Part shown: in pieces, positions 7,764 through 16,306 of the stretch | How the letters are laid out: each line of letters opens with the position of its first letter | How positions within the stretch are numbered: position 1 is the stretch's first letter | Assembly: GCA_020639155.1 (NCBI GenBank) | Contig: JACKHF010000001.1 | Span: 620,001 to 684,000, forward strand | DNA from: Phycisphaeraceae bacterium | GTDB lineage: Bacteria > Planctomycetota > Phycisphaerae > Phycisphaerales > UBA1924 | DNA length: 64,000 nt | Direction: 5' to 3' | Translations under genes and position numbers: made by a program | Notes under the pieces: generated by a model | The model's database searches: none | What the model was told of the DNA's origin: nothing | What the model saw: only the letters and a program-made list of their open reading frames with translations

Positions 7764-8693
7764 ATGCAGCGGGCTGATCTCTCTTCCACCACACGGACAT
7801 CTGCCAAACCCAAGGCAACAGCGCTCGTACGCACCACCGGGTACGCACTCACCGGCGACATTGCGCCAACAGATAGCTTCTCATCACACACACCGGGCTG
7901 CTACACGGGCGTCGTGGAAGCGGCTGATACAAGCGGGCCTTCGATGCGTGATCTGCTTCACACCCGTGTTGTTGTGCCAGCATCTGTCCCGTGCGCAACC
8001 TGCAGCACATGCACGGCTGGATTGTCGGATCACTGCCCGCATCGAGAATCTGTCTACGAGCCAGATGCAGTCTCGTATGTACCCGTCCAATCTGTTGTCA
8101 GAATCCCCAACGACATGTCAGATACTGACGCGTCGTTTGCCCAACTGGCAGGCACGGCAATGCGTATTACAACAGAAGTTCCCGTACAGCGTGATGCGTT
8201 TGTTTCTATCGTTGGATCATGCGCGCGCACACTCGTGTGCGCACAGGCGATGCGGCTTTCATGCCCACTCACCCGAGTCGTCACGCTCAACCAGACATCA
8301 TCCGCTCTGGTTGCGCAGGTGTGCGACCAGCTCTCGATCAAGCACCGGCCGGGAACCGACGCTGGACGACGATCAGATCAACACGCTGTTGTTGAGTGCT
8401 CCGGATCGCGTGAAGGATTCCTATGCGCGTGCCAGCTTGCCCAGCCTCGCACAACAGTTGTCCTCGCTGCGACACGTCAGGCGGAACTCTTTGATCTTTC
8501 GCTCGCTCACGAGAAGGAGCTTCGCATTGTCGCGACACGACACGGATCTCTCGCCCAAGGCGTGATCGAGTTGTCCCGAAAAACGATCGACCTTGCTCCA
8601 GTGATTCGGTCGACCGTATCAATACAACAGATCGCAGGTGCGTGGGATGACATCAGATCCGGCTCGTGCCTAGCCGCATATATGTCACTCTGA
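7764..8693 (+). CDS. Degenerate medium-chain dehydrogenase-like protein
   Basis: A 309-residue protein related to zinc alcohol dehydrogenases but probably without that activity. The structural zinc cysteines survive (CATCSTCTAGLSDHC), but the usual GHE catalytic-zinc motif aligns with PGCYTG, and the cofactor loop is SIVGSCARTLVCAQA in place of GxGxxG. The C-terminal half still follows the fold (HAVVECSGSREGF, ATRQAELFDL). It is shorter than the usual 340-360 residues. It may be a decaying paralogue or a non-enzymatic relative. The reading frame itself is intact. Confidence 0.65.
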   Translation: MQRADLSSTTRTSAKPKATALVRTTGYALTGDIAPTDSFSSHTPGCYTGVVEAADTSGPSMRDLLHTRVVVPASVPCATCSTCTAGLSDHCPHRESVYEPDAVSYVPVQSVVRIPNDMSDTDASFAQLAGTAMRITTEVPVQRDAFVSIVGSCARTLVCAQAMRLSCPLTRVVTLNQTSSALVAQVCDQLSIKHRPGTDAGRRSDQHAVVECSGSREGFLCACQLAQPRTTVVLAATRQAELFDLSLAHEKELRIVATRHGSLAQGVIELSRKTIDLAPVIRSTVSIQQIAGAWDDIRSGSCLAAYMSL

Positions 8694-8826
8694 CAGAGCA
8701 AAGATGATGCAGTAGTTGCAAACTGGTCGCAAGTGTCTGTACTGTGTTTTGGGGTGTCACCTTGAAACGATCGGTATCATCTGACGTAGACACAGTTGTT
8801 CTGAGTTATATAAAAGGAGAATCCAC

Positions 8827-9375
8827 ATGGCACGTCTTTCACTGATCGATTCCGCAACCGCAACCGGCAAAGCAAAGGAACTTCTTGATGGCCCGCTCAA
8901 GGGCAAAAACTTCAACATCTTCCGCGCGATGGCAAACTCACCCGCTGCACTGGAAACATATCTCGGAATGGCTGGCGCCCTTGGCAAGTCTTCATTGTCT
9001 GCGGCTGAACGTGAGGTTGTCCAGCTCGCTGTTGGGCAGGCAAACGGGTGTGACTATTGTGTTGCCGCGCACACCCAGCTCGGCAAAGGCGCAGGATTAA
9101 CCGAGCAGCAGACCATCGAGGCGAGGCTTGGCACTATGACAGATCCCAAGCTGAACGCGCTTGCACGATTCGCACTCGCGCTGAACGAGAAAAAGGGCTG
9201 GGTGTCGGACGAGGATGTTGCATCATTCCGAGATGCAGGGTATAACGACGCATCCATCGCCGAGACAATCGCTGTGTTTGCGCTTGCAACGTATACAAAT
9301 GTGTTCAACCACGTCGCAGAAACCGCTATCGACTTCCCAGCAGCACCCGTGCTGACAGCAGGGGCAGCCTCGTAA
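8827..9375 (+). CDS. Carboxymuconolactone decarboxylase/AhpD-like protein
   Basis: A 182-residue protein of the AhpD/CMD fold. The redox motif CDYCVAAHT (CxxC followed by His) in a helical context is the AhpD-type peroxidase signature, so an alkylhydroperoxidase-like, disulfide-using role is more likely than decarboxylation. FNIFRAMANSPAALETYLG and SLSAAEREVVQLAVGQ are typical of the family, which forms oligomers. A strong AAAAGGAGA precedes the ATG. The gene stands alone, with 133 bases of upstream sequence that should contain its promoter. Confidence 0.88.
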   Translation: MARLSLIDSATATGKAKELLDGPLKGKNFNIFRAMANSPAALETYLGMAGALGKSSLSAAEREVVQLAVGQANGCDYCVAAHTQLGKGAGLTEQQTIEARLGTMTDPKLNALARFALALNEKKGWVSDEDVASFRDAGYNDASIAETIAVFALATYTNVFNHVAETAIDFPAAPVLTAGAAS

Positions 9376-9420
9376 CAGCCGTGTCACGGGTATGCACGCG
9401 GCTGGCGGGAGCTACCAATA

Positions 9421-10629
9421 ATGCTCTCCATGACTGCGCGACCCCATGAAGCAAAGCAGATGCTCGACCTTTCGGCTCGGCTTGCCCTGCGCGCGTGGGG
9501 CAATGTCGAGCCGAACCCCTTAGTCGGCGCGGTCATCGTGCGTGATGGCACCATCATAGGTATGGGACATCACACTCGGTTCGGTGAGATGCATGCTGAG
9601 CGAATGGCGATCAATGATTGCATCGCCCGCGGCAATGATCCCCGTGGTGCGACGTGCTATGTCACACTCGAACCATGCACACACATGGGCAAGCAGCCGC
9701 CATGCACTGAGGCGATTATCAATGCGGGCATTGCACACGTTGTCTACGCATGTGCCGATCCGCATAACTTGGCTGCTGGCGGTGCCAACATCCTTCATGC
9801 CGCTGGAATACATGTGCAGCAGTCTGCCGAGAGCGAGCTTGCATGTGCAATCTCCGAACCTTTCCGAAAACGGGTTATCACGGGGCTCCCCTGGGTCACC
9901 GCAAAGTGGGCGCAAACCATCGATGGTCGCATCGCAACACGCACGGGATCCTCAAAGTGGATCTCATGTCCACAGTCGCGAGCACGAGTGCATCGCTGGC
10001 GAGCGCGAACCGATGCCATCCTGTGTGGGCTCGGCACTGTCGCAGTTGATGACCCGCAACTCACTGCGCGCGATGTGCCGCGTGTTCGGCGCGTCGCAAC
10101 CCGCGTTGTTGCGGATGCAAACCTTGACATCCCGCTCCAGTGCAATCTTGTGCAGAGTGCGAGGGAGATACCGACGATCCTTGCGTGCGATGCCGCCAGT
10201 GCCGAGGCTGGCATCAACGCGTCAAAGCGGGAACAGCTTGAGAGCACGGGCGTGATCGTGCTCCCTGTCAAACCAAAGCACGCGCCGTCGGTCACGTTTG
10301 CCAAGCCGGGGGGGAGCTTTGTCGATATGCACGAGATGCTGCGCCAGCTCTGGGACCAGCACTCCATTGCCAGTGTGCTGGTCGAGTCCGGCGCTGGTCT
10401 GCTCGGCTCGCTCATCGAAGCGGACCTCATCGACGAGGCACTGGTCTATATCGCCCCACTCCTGCTGGGCGACGATCTGGCACGATCCGTCGCGACAGGA
10501 CGCGTCGCTGACTCACTGTCTGCGGGGCGAAAGTTTGAACTCAGGCGTGTGAAACAGATCGGAACCGACGTCGAGCTTCTGTTCCGCAGACCACGAACGC
10601 AGGCTGACGCGGCAAGGCTGCACGCGTAG
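9421..10629 (+). CDS. ribD: Riboflavin biosynthesis deaminase/reductase RibD
   Basis: A bifunctional enzyme of 402 residues catalysing the second and third steps of riboflavin synthesis from GTP. The N-terminal deaminase has PNPLVGAVIV, the zinc site GEMHAER and the ligands EPCTHMGKQPPC. The C-terminal reductase begins at VTAKWAQTIDGRIATRTGSS, with VLVESGAGLLGSLIEADLID for NADPH and substrate binding. Length and domain order match RibD. smpB starts 15 bases downstream, so they are likely co-transcribed. No FMN riboswitch is visible in the short upstream gap. Confidence 0.94.
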   Translation: MLSMTARPHEAKQMLDLSARLALRAWGNVEPNPLVGAVIVRDGTIIGMGHHTRFGEMHAERMAINDCIARGNDPRGATCYVTLEPCTHMGKQPPCTEAIINAGIAHVVYACADPHNLAAGGANILHAAGIHVQQSAESELACAISEPFRKRVITGLPWVTAKWAQTIDGRIATRTGSSKWISCPQSRARVHRWRARTDAILCGLGTVAVDDPQLTARDVPRVRRVATRVVADANLDIPLQCNLVQSAREIPTILACDAASAEAGINASKREQLESTGVIVLPVKPKHAPSVTFAKPGGSFVDMHEMLRQLWDQHSIASVLVESGAGLLGSLIEADLIDEALVYIAPLLLGDDLARSVATGRVADSLSAGRKFELRRVKQIGTDVELLFRRPRTQADAARLHA

Positions 10630-10644
10630 GCTTTGCCCACATCC

Positions 10645-11130
10645 ATGAGTACCAAGAAGAAGAAAAAGAACTCCGGCCCGCCGACGATCGAGAATCGTCG
10701 TGCGAGGTTCGAGTATTTCCTTCTCGACACGCTGGACTGCGGCATCGTGCTGACCGGGTCGGAAGTGAAGGCTGTTCGCGCTGGCATGGTGTCGATGCAG
10801 GAAGGGTTTGTTCGTGTAACAACCTCACCAATTGGATTCGAGCTCTTCGGTGTTTCTATCGGCGAGTATGGCCCAGCTGGCCCCATGCAGCACAACCTGA
10901 CACGGGTTCGCAAGCTGCTCGCTCACAAACGCGAAGTGAAGAAGTTCCTCCAGAAGGTCGAGGCAAAGGGCATGACCATCGTGCCAACGAAGATGTTTTT
11001 CAACGAGCGGGGGTACGCGAAGGTTCGCATCGCGCTCGCGCAGGGTAAGGCAAAGCATGACAAGCGAAATGCTATTCAGGAGCGCGATGTCAAACGTGAT
11101 ATCGATCGCGCCATGAGTAAGAGGATGTAG
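10645..11130 (+). CDS. smpB: SsrA-binding protein SmpB
   Basis: A 161-residue trans-translation factor that binds tmRNA and delivers it to stalled ribosomes. Family landmarks are IENRRARFEYFLLDTLDCGI, LTGSEVKAVRAGMVSM, the KFLQKVEAKGMTIVPTKM block, and the basic C-terminal tail GKAKHDKRNAIQERDVKRD that enters the decoding centre. The start is the ATG at 10645 rather than an in-frame TTG four codons before. The N-terminus has a lysine run. No tmRNA gene was recognised in this window. Confidence 0.95.
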   Translation: MSTKKKKKNSGPPTIENRRARFEYFLLDTLDCGIVLTGSEVKAVRAGMVSMQEGFVRVTTSPIGFELFGVSIGEYGPAGPMQHNLTRVRKLLAHKREVKKFLQKVEAKGMTIVPTKMFFNERGYAKVRIALAQGKAKHDKRNAIQERDVKRDIDRAMSKRM

Positions 11131-11147
11131 TTCTTTCGGCGGTAGTG

Positions 11148-12401
11148 TCAGTTCATGTGACCGATGATCACTGGTACATGTGCCCACTGGAACTCGGCAG
11201 CCCACACGTCAACTGGGGCTGTCCACCACAGGACCGCGTCGGCGTTCGTTGCTTGCGGCGTTTCGGGCATCGGCTCGGGCAGTTCGACAAACACGATGCG
11301 ACAGTTCACATCCATTGTTGATCCTGTTCCGCCAGCATCAGCGAGTTGATCGATTGCGTTGGCGAGTGCGCTCTCTGTCATTGCGCACTGCAGTGTGTAG
11401 ATAAGTTGCATGGGTTCACTGGAAACAACCGAGTTCCCAGTCATATCTGTGAATACCCGCGGCGCATGCTCTGACGCGTACGCGTTGGGGCCGAGGCGTG
11501 TGCTGACGTGAAGGTCGGCGGCATCAATGGCCGCAAGTGTTCCAGGGAGATGCTCCTCAGTATGAAGCGCAAGTGCCCAAGAACCCTCGGCTGATTCATT
11601 CGCCGATGTCAGCAATGTGGCCACACGGTCGGCAAGGACAGTTGGTTGATTGGACTCAAGCATCACAATCAGTTTGCGTTCGCGAGCGAGCTCAAGCGCA
11701 CGCGCGACTGGAACCTGTGCCTGAGGCGGAGGCACAACGGATGCGATTGTGATCCCCTTCTGAGTCGCAACGACCGGTGCGATATCCGTCTGCGATGTCG
11801 CCGCAGGTGACGAATCTGACTTTGCGACCGCCGCCGCGAGCTGATTTCCACCATCTGCTCTGGCAACGTGAGAATTTTCGTTGATCGCGCCCTGCTCTGT
11901 CTTTACCGAGTTCGTCTGCCTTTCCCCATTGATCGCAACACCGTCATTGACATGCACAAACTGCTCACGAACAAGCTCGTACATCACAACCACAGCGCCG
12001 GTAAACACCACAACTGCTGCAAGAGACCCGATCCTTCGCACGATTGGATGGGCATGCCACGGCTTGCTTGGTCTGTAATCTTCCAGCGTTGTCAGCTTTG
12101 TCGCCGTGAAATCAAGCGACGGTCTTCCGTCAACTTCTGGTACAAGTGCAAAATCTATCGCAGCTTGCACAACCGACGACGACATCGCTGGTACGGAAGT
12201 TTGCTTGACGAGTTGACGATCTCGGCGGTAGGTTGCCACATCCTGCGCACACTTCTCATTCTGTTCGAGCACACGACGCAGCCGAACGGCATCGCTTGCT
12301 TGAACACAGTCCTCGATCATTGCCAGCGCATCGGCTTCTGAGATGGCGCATCGCTGTGCAACATCCGAGTGTCTGCTGTGATTATGTGTGCTCTTGTCCA
12401 C
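11148..12401 (-). CDS. Membrane anti-sigma-like protein downstream of ECF sigma factor
   Basis: A 417-residue single-pass protein. The N-terminal 120 residues are cytoplasmic and helical (ALAMIEDCVQASDAVRLRRV, then QNEKCAQDVATYRRDRQLV), like the sigma-binding part of anti-sigma proteins, though no full HxxxCxxC zinc motif is seen. One span follows (IGSLAAVVVFTGAVVVMYEL), then a periplasmic Ala/Thr-rich region and a C-terminal folded domain (LIYTLQCAMTESALANAIDQ). It begins 25 bases after the sigma gene on the same strand. The role is inferred from this pairing. Confidence 0.75.
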   Translation of the reverse strand: MDKSTHNHSRHSDVAQRCAISEADALAMIEDCVQASDAVRLRRVLEQNEKCAQDVATYRRDRQLVKQTSVPAMSSSVVQAAIDFALVPEVDGRPSLDFTATKLTTLEDYRPSKPWHAHPIVRRIGSLAAVVVFTGAVVVMYELVREQFVHVNDGVAINGERQTNSVKTEQGAINENSHVARADGGNQLAAAVAKSDSSPAATSQTDIAPVVATQKGITIASVVPPPQAQVPVARALELARERKLIVMLESNQPTVLADRVATLLTSANESAEGSWALALHTEEHLPGTLAAIDAADLHVSTRLGPNAYASEHAPRVFTDMTGNSVVSSEPMQLIYTLQCAMTESALANAIDQLADAGGTGSTMDVNCRIVFVELPEPMPETPQATNADAVLWWTAPVDVWAAEFQWAHVPVIIGHMN

Positions 12402-12426
12402 GTTCCCACCACGGATTCAGAACTGA

Positions 12427-13269
12427 TCAATCAATACCACAATCGTCCTGCGCAACACGCGCATCTGGCCCGTCAGATCCCAATGTTTCCATCGCCTTCC
12501 GGAGCGCCTGACGCGCCCTGAACAGACGACTTTTCACCGTCCCGACCGGGACACCAAGAACCTCGGCGATGTGCTCGTACTCCAGATCGTGTGCATCGCG
12601 GAGCAGGAGAATCGCCCGTTGCTCGTCGGAGACCATTGCGAGAGCATCGGTCATCCGCACAATCAACTCACTCGATTCGACGGCCGAAGACGGTTCCGGT
12701 TCCGGCTGAGGAGCATCTGTTCCATCAGGTCTTCGAACACCAGATCTCCCAGCCCCCGCACGGGCAGCAGAAACCGCAATATCGAACCGCCCGTCCCCTC
12801 CATTCTGCTCCCCCGCAGTCATCATGCTGTCGAGGCTTGCGTGCCGTCGGTATTTCTCAGAGCGCAGACGTGTCAGCACCACATTGATCGCAACACGCGT
12901 CATCCATGTGCTTAGCCGCGCTCGGTTGTCGTACGAGTCGAGTCCTTTGATAATTTTGACGACAGCGTCCTGAACGAGGTCCTCAGCCATCTCACGATCA
13001 CGCACCATCCGATAACAAATCGCAAAGAGACGCTGTTGGTGCTTTGTGAAAAGGATTGCCCATTGCTCAGTTCGCCCCGCTCTGATCTGTGCGATCAAGC
13101 GAAGGTCCTCCTGTTGGGAGCGCTCTTCGGGAGTTGTCTCTTCAGAGGAGTTCTGAGATTGCAGCCGGTCCCGCATCACAGCACGTTGTCTCGCATCGCG
13201 CAGCGCCCGCTCTTGAGGAACAGATGGACGCGCAAGTTCGGCTGATGTGCGGGCACAGTGATCGCGCAT
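12427..13269 (-). CDS. ECF-type RNA polymerase sigma factor
   Basis: A 280-residue sigma-70-family factor. Region 2 is clear: WAILFTKHQQRLFAICYRMV, DREMAEDLVQDAVVKIIKGL (region 2.2/2.3) and NRARLSTWMTRVAINVVLTR. Region 4 has MVSDEQRAILLLRDAHDLEY and the recognition helix EVLGVPVGTVKSRLFRARQA. The linker between them is unusually long (about 70 residues, Gly/Ala/Pro-rich), and the N-terminus has a basic extension of about 55 residues. It is likely held by the membrane protein encoded just downstream. Later in-frame ATGs (MRDRLQSQ) are possible starts. Confidence 0.92.
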   Translation of the reverse strand: MRDHCARTSAELARPSVPQERALRDARQRAVMRDRLQSQNSSEETTPEERSQQEDLRLIAQIRAGRTEQWAILFTKHQQRLFAICYRMVRDREMAEDLVQDAVVKIIKGLDSYDNRARLSTWMTRVAINVVLTRLRSEKYRRHASLDSMMTAGEQNGGDGRFDIAVSAARAGAGRSGVRRPDGTDAPQPEPEPSSAVESSELIVRMTDALAMVSDEQRAILLLRDAHDLEYEHIAEVLGVPVGTVKSRLFRARQALRKAMETLGSDGPDARVAQDDCGID

Positions 13270-13645
13270 GAGGATACAGGCTTTGTCCGACGGCTCAACC
13301 GCGTATTGGTTCCTTCAGATCTTTGTCGAGTTTGCCAAACCACGCCGGTATCCATTCGCTCAAACGAGGGAGTACGTTGCAAATCCATGGGCAGGAAAAC
13401 GCCTCGGGTTTGCTTTTACCTGCCCTACTTACGGCATAAGAGACTGTATCTATCGATCTATGGCGGTGCTTTTGGCGCAGTTTTCGCGCTTCCAACATTC
13501 GCAAGCCCAGATTGTCTGCAAGTTGTTTCCTTTTTCGGTCGAAAACGTTGCATTGAAACCCGCTGGTGACTCCAGCACCTTTGCATCCTGACTTTGTGGG
13601 GTAATGCCAAGGAAGCGCACAGGCAGACAGGCACGGAGGACGATC
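13270..13645 (+). other. Divergent intergenic region upstream of the chemoreceptor gene
   Basis: This 376-base gap separates the sigma-factor and chemoreceptor starts. It contains an imperfect long hairpin at 13389-13425 (GGGCAGG arms, mismatches, then AAA/TTT and GC pairs) and a smaller one near 13560 (GCTGG/CCAGC). A GGAGGA precedes the chemoreceptor ATG. Open frames across the gap have no coding look. No known riboswitch consensus was recognised. Confidence 0.4.
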
Positions 13646-15427
13646 ATGTTCAAGTGGTTCACATCACGCTCGCTGTCGACGAAAATTATCGTCAGCGTTG
13701 CAGCACTGATGATCGCGATTATCGCGGTCAACTATTACGTATTCCTGACAGGGTACAAGAATGACACAGAAACAGCGCTGATGGATAAGGCCGCGGCGTT
13801 TACCGCTGTCGCAGATGAAACAAAGAACCATGTATCGTCCATGGTTGCATCTGGTGACATCGATCCCCATCTGCTTGATGAGGCACTCGACTATGTTGCC
13901 AATGGTGGGTCGTATGCCGACACAAAGTACTTCGACACGATCCCAGTCATTGCCGGCTGGAAGTCTGCAGCTGCCGCTGCTGAAAACGAGCACTTGAACT
14001 TCAAGGTTGTTGCATTTGAAGCACGCAACGCAGAGAATCTTCCTCCAAAGGGTTCTTTCGAGGAGGAAATGCTCCGCGAACTGACCGCTGCATATGAATC
14101 GCGCGGTGAAGATGCACTTGGCAAGATCAACAGAGAGACGAACACGCTCCATTACATGCGCGCAATCAAGCTCGACGAAACCTGCATGGTCTGCCACGGC
14201 GATCCTGCAAAGTATGGCGAGGTGCTCGCTGACGGCACACGTTCGATAAAGGATCCGCTCGGGTTCACAATGGAAAGCTGGAAGCCCGGCTACATGCATG
14301 GTGCGTACGAGCTCATGATGCCGCTGGAGCATATGGACGCACAGGTTGCAGGGTTCTTCCAGTCCGGGCTGATGGCGACAGCTCCTGTTGTCGTGCTGGG
14401 TGGTATCGGGTTCTTCGTCGCATTGCGATTTATGCTCGGCAAGCCCATCAACACACTCATTGATCGCGTCAAGGATGTCGCAACAGGCGATGGCGATCTG
14501 ACTAAACGCGTCAACATCAATCGTGGCGACGAGATTGGTAGTCTTGCCAAGTACTTTGACCAGTTCCTTGACAACCTGCAGGGTGTGATCTGCGATGTGC
14601 AGGAAACCACCAAGATTGTGACTTCCAGTTCCATGCAGATCGCTGCTGGAGCCGAGGAAATCTCTGCTGGGCTTGCTGATCAGCAGCGCCAAACCGAACG
14701 CATCAGCGCCGGCGTTGAGGAAATGACCGAATCAGCCCGCGAGGTTGCAGACAAGACCGCCAAGGCTGCGCACGCATCGGCAGAATCCGGTGATGAAGCC
14801 AAGCGTGGTGCAGGTGTCGTCGAGCAGACCGTTTCCGAAGTAAAGTCCATCTCCACACAGGTCGGCGAGTCGGCACGCATCGTGTCCGCACTCGGCGAGC
14901 GTGGCGAGCAGATCGGTGAGATCATCAATGTCATCTCCGATATCGCAGAACAGACAAACCTGCTCGCGCTGAATGCTGCGATCGAGGCTGCACGTGCCGG
15001 TGAGCATGGTCGCGGATTCGCGGTCGTGGCTGACGAAGTGCGCAAACTTGCAGAACGCACACGCCAGGCAACCGAAGAGGTTGCATCGAGCATCCGCGAG
15101 ATCCAGTCCGAAACATCAACTGCAGCGGGTCAGATCGAGTCCAGCAACGAGCGCGTCTCACGCGGTGTCGAACTGGCAGGCTCTGCAGGTGAAGCGCTCG
15201 CAACCATCGTGAGAGGCTCAGTCACATTGAGCGAGATGGTCCAGTCCATCTCCGCAGCAGCTGATCAGCAGACATCGGCGTGCGAAGAAATCTCACGCAA
15301 CCTCGCCGGTATCGATGGTGTATCGCGTGAATCCGCAAGTGCAGCCCAGCAGTCGGCCGAGTCTGCAGCTGCCCTCGCATCACAGGCTGAGAAGCTGCAG
15401 AATCTGGTAGGTCGCTTCAAGGTCTGA
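13646..15427 (+). CDS. Methyl-accepting chemotaxis protein with heme-binding Tll0287-like sensor
   Basis: A 593-residue chemoreceptor. Span 1 is at about 13-34 and span 2 at about 242-264. The periplasmic domain between them resembles the Tll0287/DUF3365 sensor and holds a c-type heme motif CMVCH (180-184), preceded by NTLHYMRAIKLDET, which points to redox or gas sensing. A HAMP segment follows (GKPINTLIDRVKDVATGDGD), then a long signalling coiled coil with the conserved tip GFAVVADEVRKLAERTRQAT that binds CheA/CheW. GGAGGA precedes the ATG. No che genes lie nearby, so it must feed a pathway encoded elsewhere. Confidence 0.93.
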   Translation: MFKWFTSRSLSTKIIVSVAALMIAIIAVNYYVFLTGYKNDTETALMDKAAAFTAVADETKNHVSSMVASGDIDPHLLDEALDYVANGGSYADTKYFDTIPVIAGWKSAAAAAENEHLNFKVVAFEARNAENLPPKGSFEEEMLRELTAAYESRGEDALGKINRETNTLHYMRAIKLDETCMVCHGDPAKYGEVLADGTRSIKDPLGFTMESWKPGYMHGAYELMMPLEHMDAQVAGFFQSGLMATAPVVVLGGIGFFVALRFMLGKPINTLIDRVKDVATGDGDLTKRVNINRGDEIGSLAKYFDQFLDNLQGVICDVQETTKIVTSSSMQIAAGAEEISAGLADQQRQTERISAGVEEMTESAREVADKTAKAAHASAESGDEAKRGAGVVEQTVSEVKSISTQVGESARIVSALGERGEQIGEIINVISDIAEQTNLLALNAAIEAARAGEHGRGFAVVADEVRKLAERTRQATEEVASSIREIQSETSTAAGQIESSNERVSRGVELAGSAGEALATIVRGSVTLSEMVQSISAAADQQTSACEEISRNLAGIDGVSRESASAAQQSAESAAALASQAEKLQNLVGRFKV

Positions 15428-15452
15428 GTCCGTGTGAATACTGTGCGCAATA

Positions 15453-15487
15453 CAAGGGCTGGAGACCTGTACGGTTTCCAGCCCTTG
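15453..15487. terminator. Hairpin terminator between convergent genes
   Basis: Arms of 15 bases (CAAGGGCTGGAGACC and GGTTTCCAGCCCTTG, one G-T pair) enclose the loop TGTAC. It lies between the chemoreceptor stop and the end of the convergent dockerin gene. There is no T-tract, so termination may be bidirectional and factor-assisted. Confidence 0.7.
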
Positions 15488-15529
15488 TCGTATTCCTGCA
15501 ACTCAAATCCCGGATTTATTGCACAGCAT

Positions 15530-16306
15530 TCACGGGCATCCCGTTGCATACGCGTTTCCGAAGCAGATGTAATCAAACACATTGAGTGTGCCGTTACCGT
15601 CGCAATCAGCTCCGGGATCACCAGACGCGTAGATGTTCCCAAAGCAGATGTAATCAAACACGTTCAGTGTCCCGTTGCCATCGCAGTCTCCATAGCATGT
15701 TGATGCAAGGTTCATCTGCACCCAGAGTGCTGCGTCCTGCTGCACCATTGGATCTTCGTTCTGGTTGAACACAATCCAGAACGTGTCGCTGGTGGAAAGC
15801 ACCCCCGCTTGATCGCGGAGCTGCAACGAGAGCAAATAGATGCCTGTATCAGCCGGAGTCAGCAACTCATACGACGCGTGATGATGAAACACACCAGCCG
15901 CGTTTGCGCTTCCGAGCACCGGGCCTGACACTGTCTGTGACGTTGTCGGCGAAAGCACAGAGTTTCCTGACTTTGTAACTTGGATCCGCTCCTCGGGGAT
16001 CGTGACGAACTCACTGCCATCCCACTCTCTCGCCGCATCAACAATGTCGAGATACAGTGTTGTTCCCGAAGGCAGGGCTGCAGACTCAGAATCAAACCCC
16101 GGGTCATTTGTCCAGTTTGGAAGTTCACCAAAGACCCCAAGGAACACACGCTCACCGTAGAGAATCATCCCCCCAGTGTCTACGAGGCCGGTCTCTATCA
16201 CCCCCCCGGTGTTTCGAATGATGATGTCTGTCACATGCACTTGAGCAATCGCTTGTGCGCAGACAAAGAACGAGATAATCCCGGTTGCAATATTTACACG
16301 TGTCAT
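15530..16306 (-). CDS. Secreted protein with C-terminal dockerin-like repeats
   Basis: A 258-residue exported protein. The signal peptide is MTRVNIATGIISFFVCAQAI-A. The body is a beta-rich domain of unknown function (ILYGERVFLGVFGE, DTGIYLLSLQLRD, DTFWIVFNQ). The C-terminus has two dockerin-like calcium-loop repeats, each DCDGNGTLNVFDYICFGN, ending in GCP; in this group the repeats probably anchor or assemble surface proteins. The start overlaps the stop of the preceding gene as ATGA, so the two are translationally coupled. The body aligns by eye with that neighbour (ERVFxxxF, WDGSxF, SGIYLLxxxF, FIVFN), so the pair arose by duplication and differs at the C-terminus. Confidence 0.85.
   Translation of the reverse strand: MTRVNIATGIISFFVCAQAIAQVHVTDIIIRNTGGVIETGLVDTGGMILYGERVFLGVFGELPNWTNDPGFDSESAALPSGTTLYLDIVDAAREWDGSEFVTIPEERIQVTKSGNSVLSPTTSQTVSGPVLGSANAAGVFHHHASYELLTPADTGIYLLSLQLRDQAGVLSTSDTFWIVFNQNEDPMVQQDAALWVQMNLASTCYGDCDGNGTLNVFDYICFGNIYASGDPGADCDGNGTLNVFDYICFGNAYATGCP

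Noticed and set aside
9376..9404. Terminator between the AhpD-like gene and ribD
   Set aside because: A six-pair CAGCCG/CGGCTG stem with a bulge, but no T-tract; too weak to list.
13389..13425. Riboswitch in the chemoreceptor leader
   Set aside because: Only an imperfect hairpin is visible; it matches no riboswitch consensus I know, including the c-di-GMP classes.
13664..14692. 342-codon open frame on the minus strand inside the chemoreceptor gene
   Set aside because: It lies wholly antisense to a clear chemoreceptor and has no ribosome site or recognisable protein features; a by-product of codon bias.
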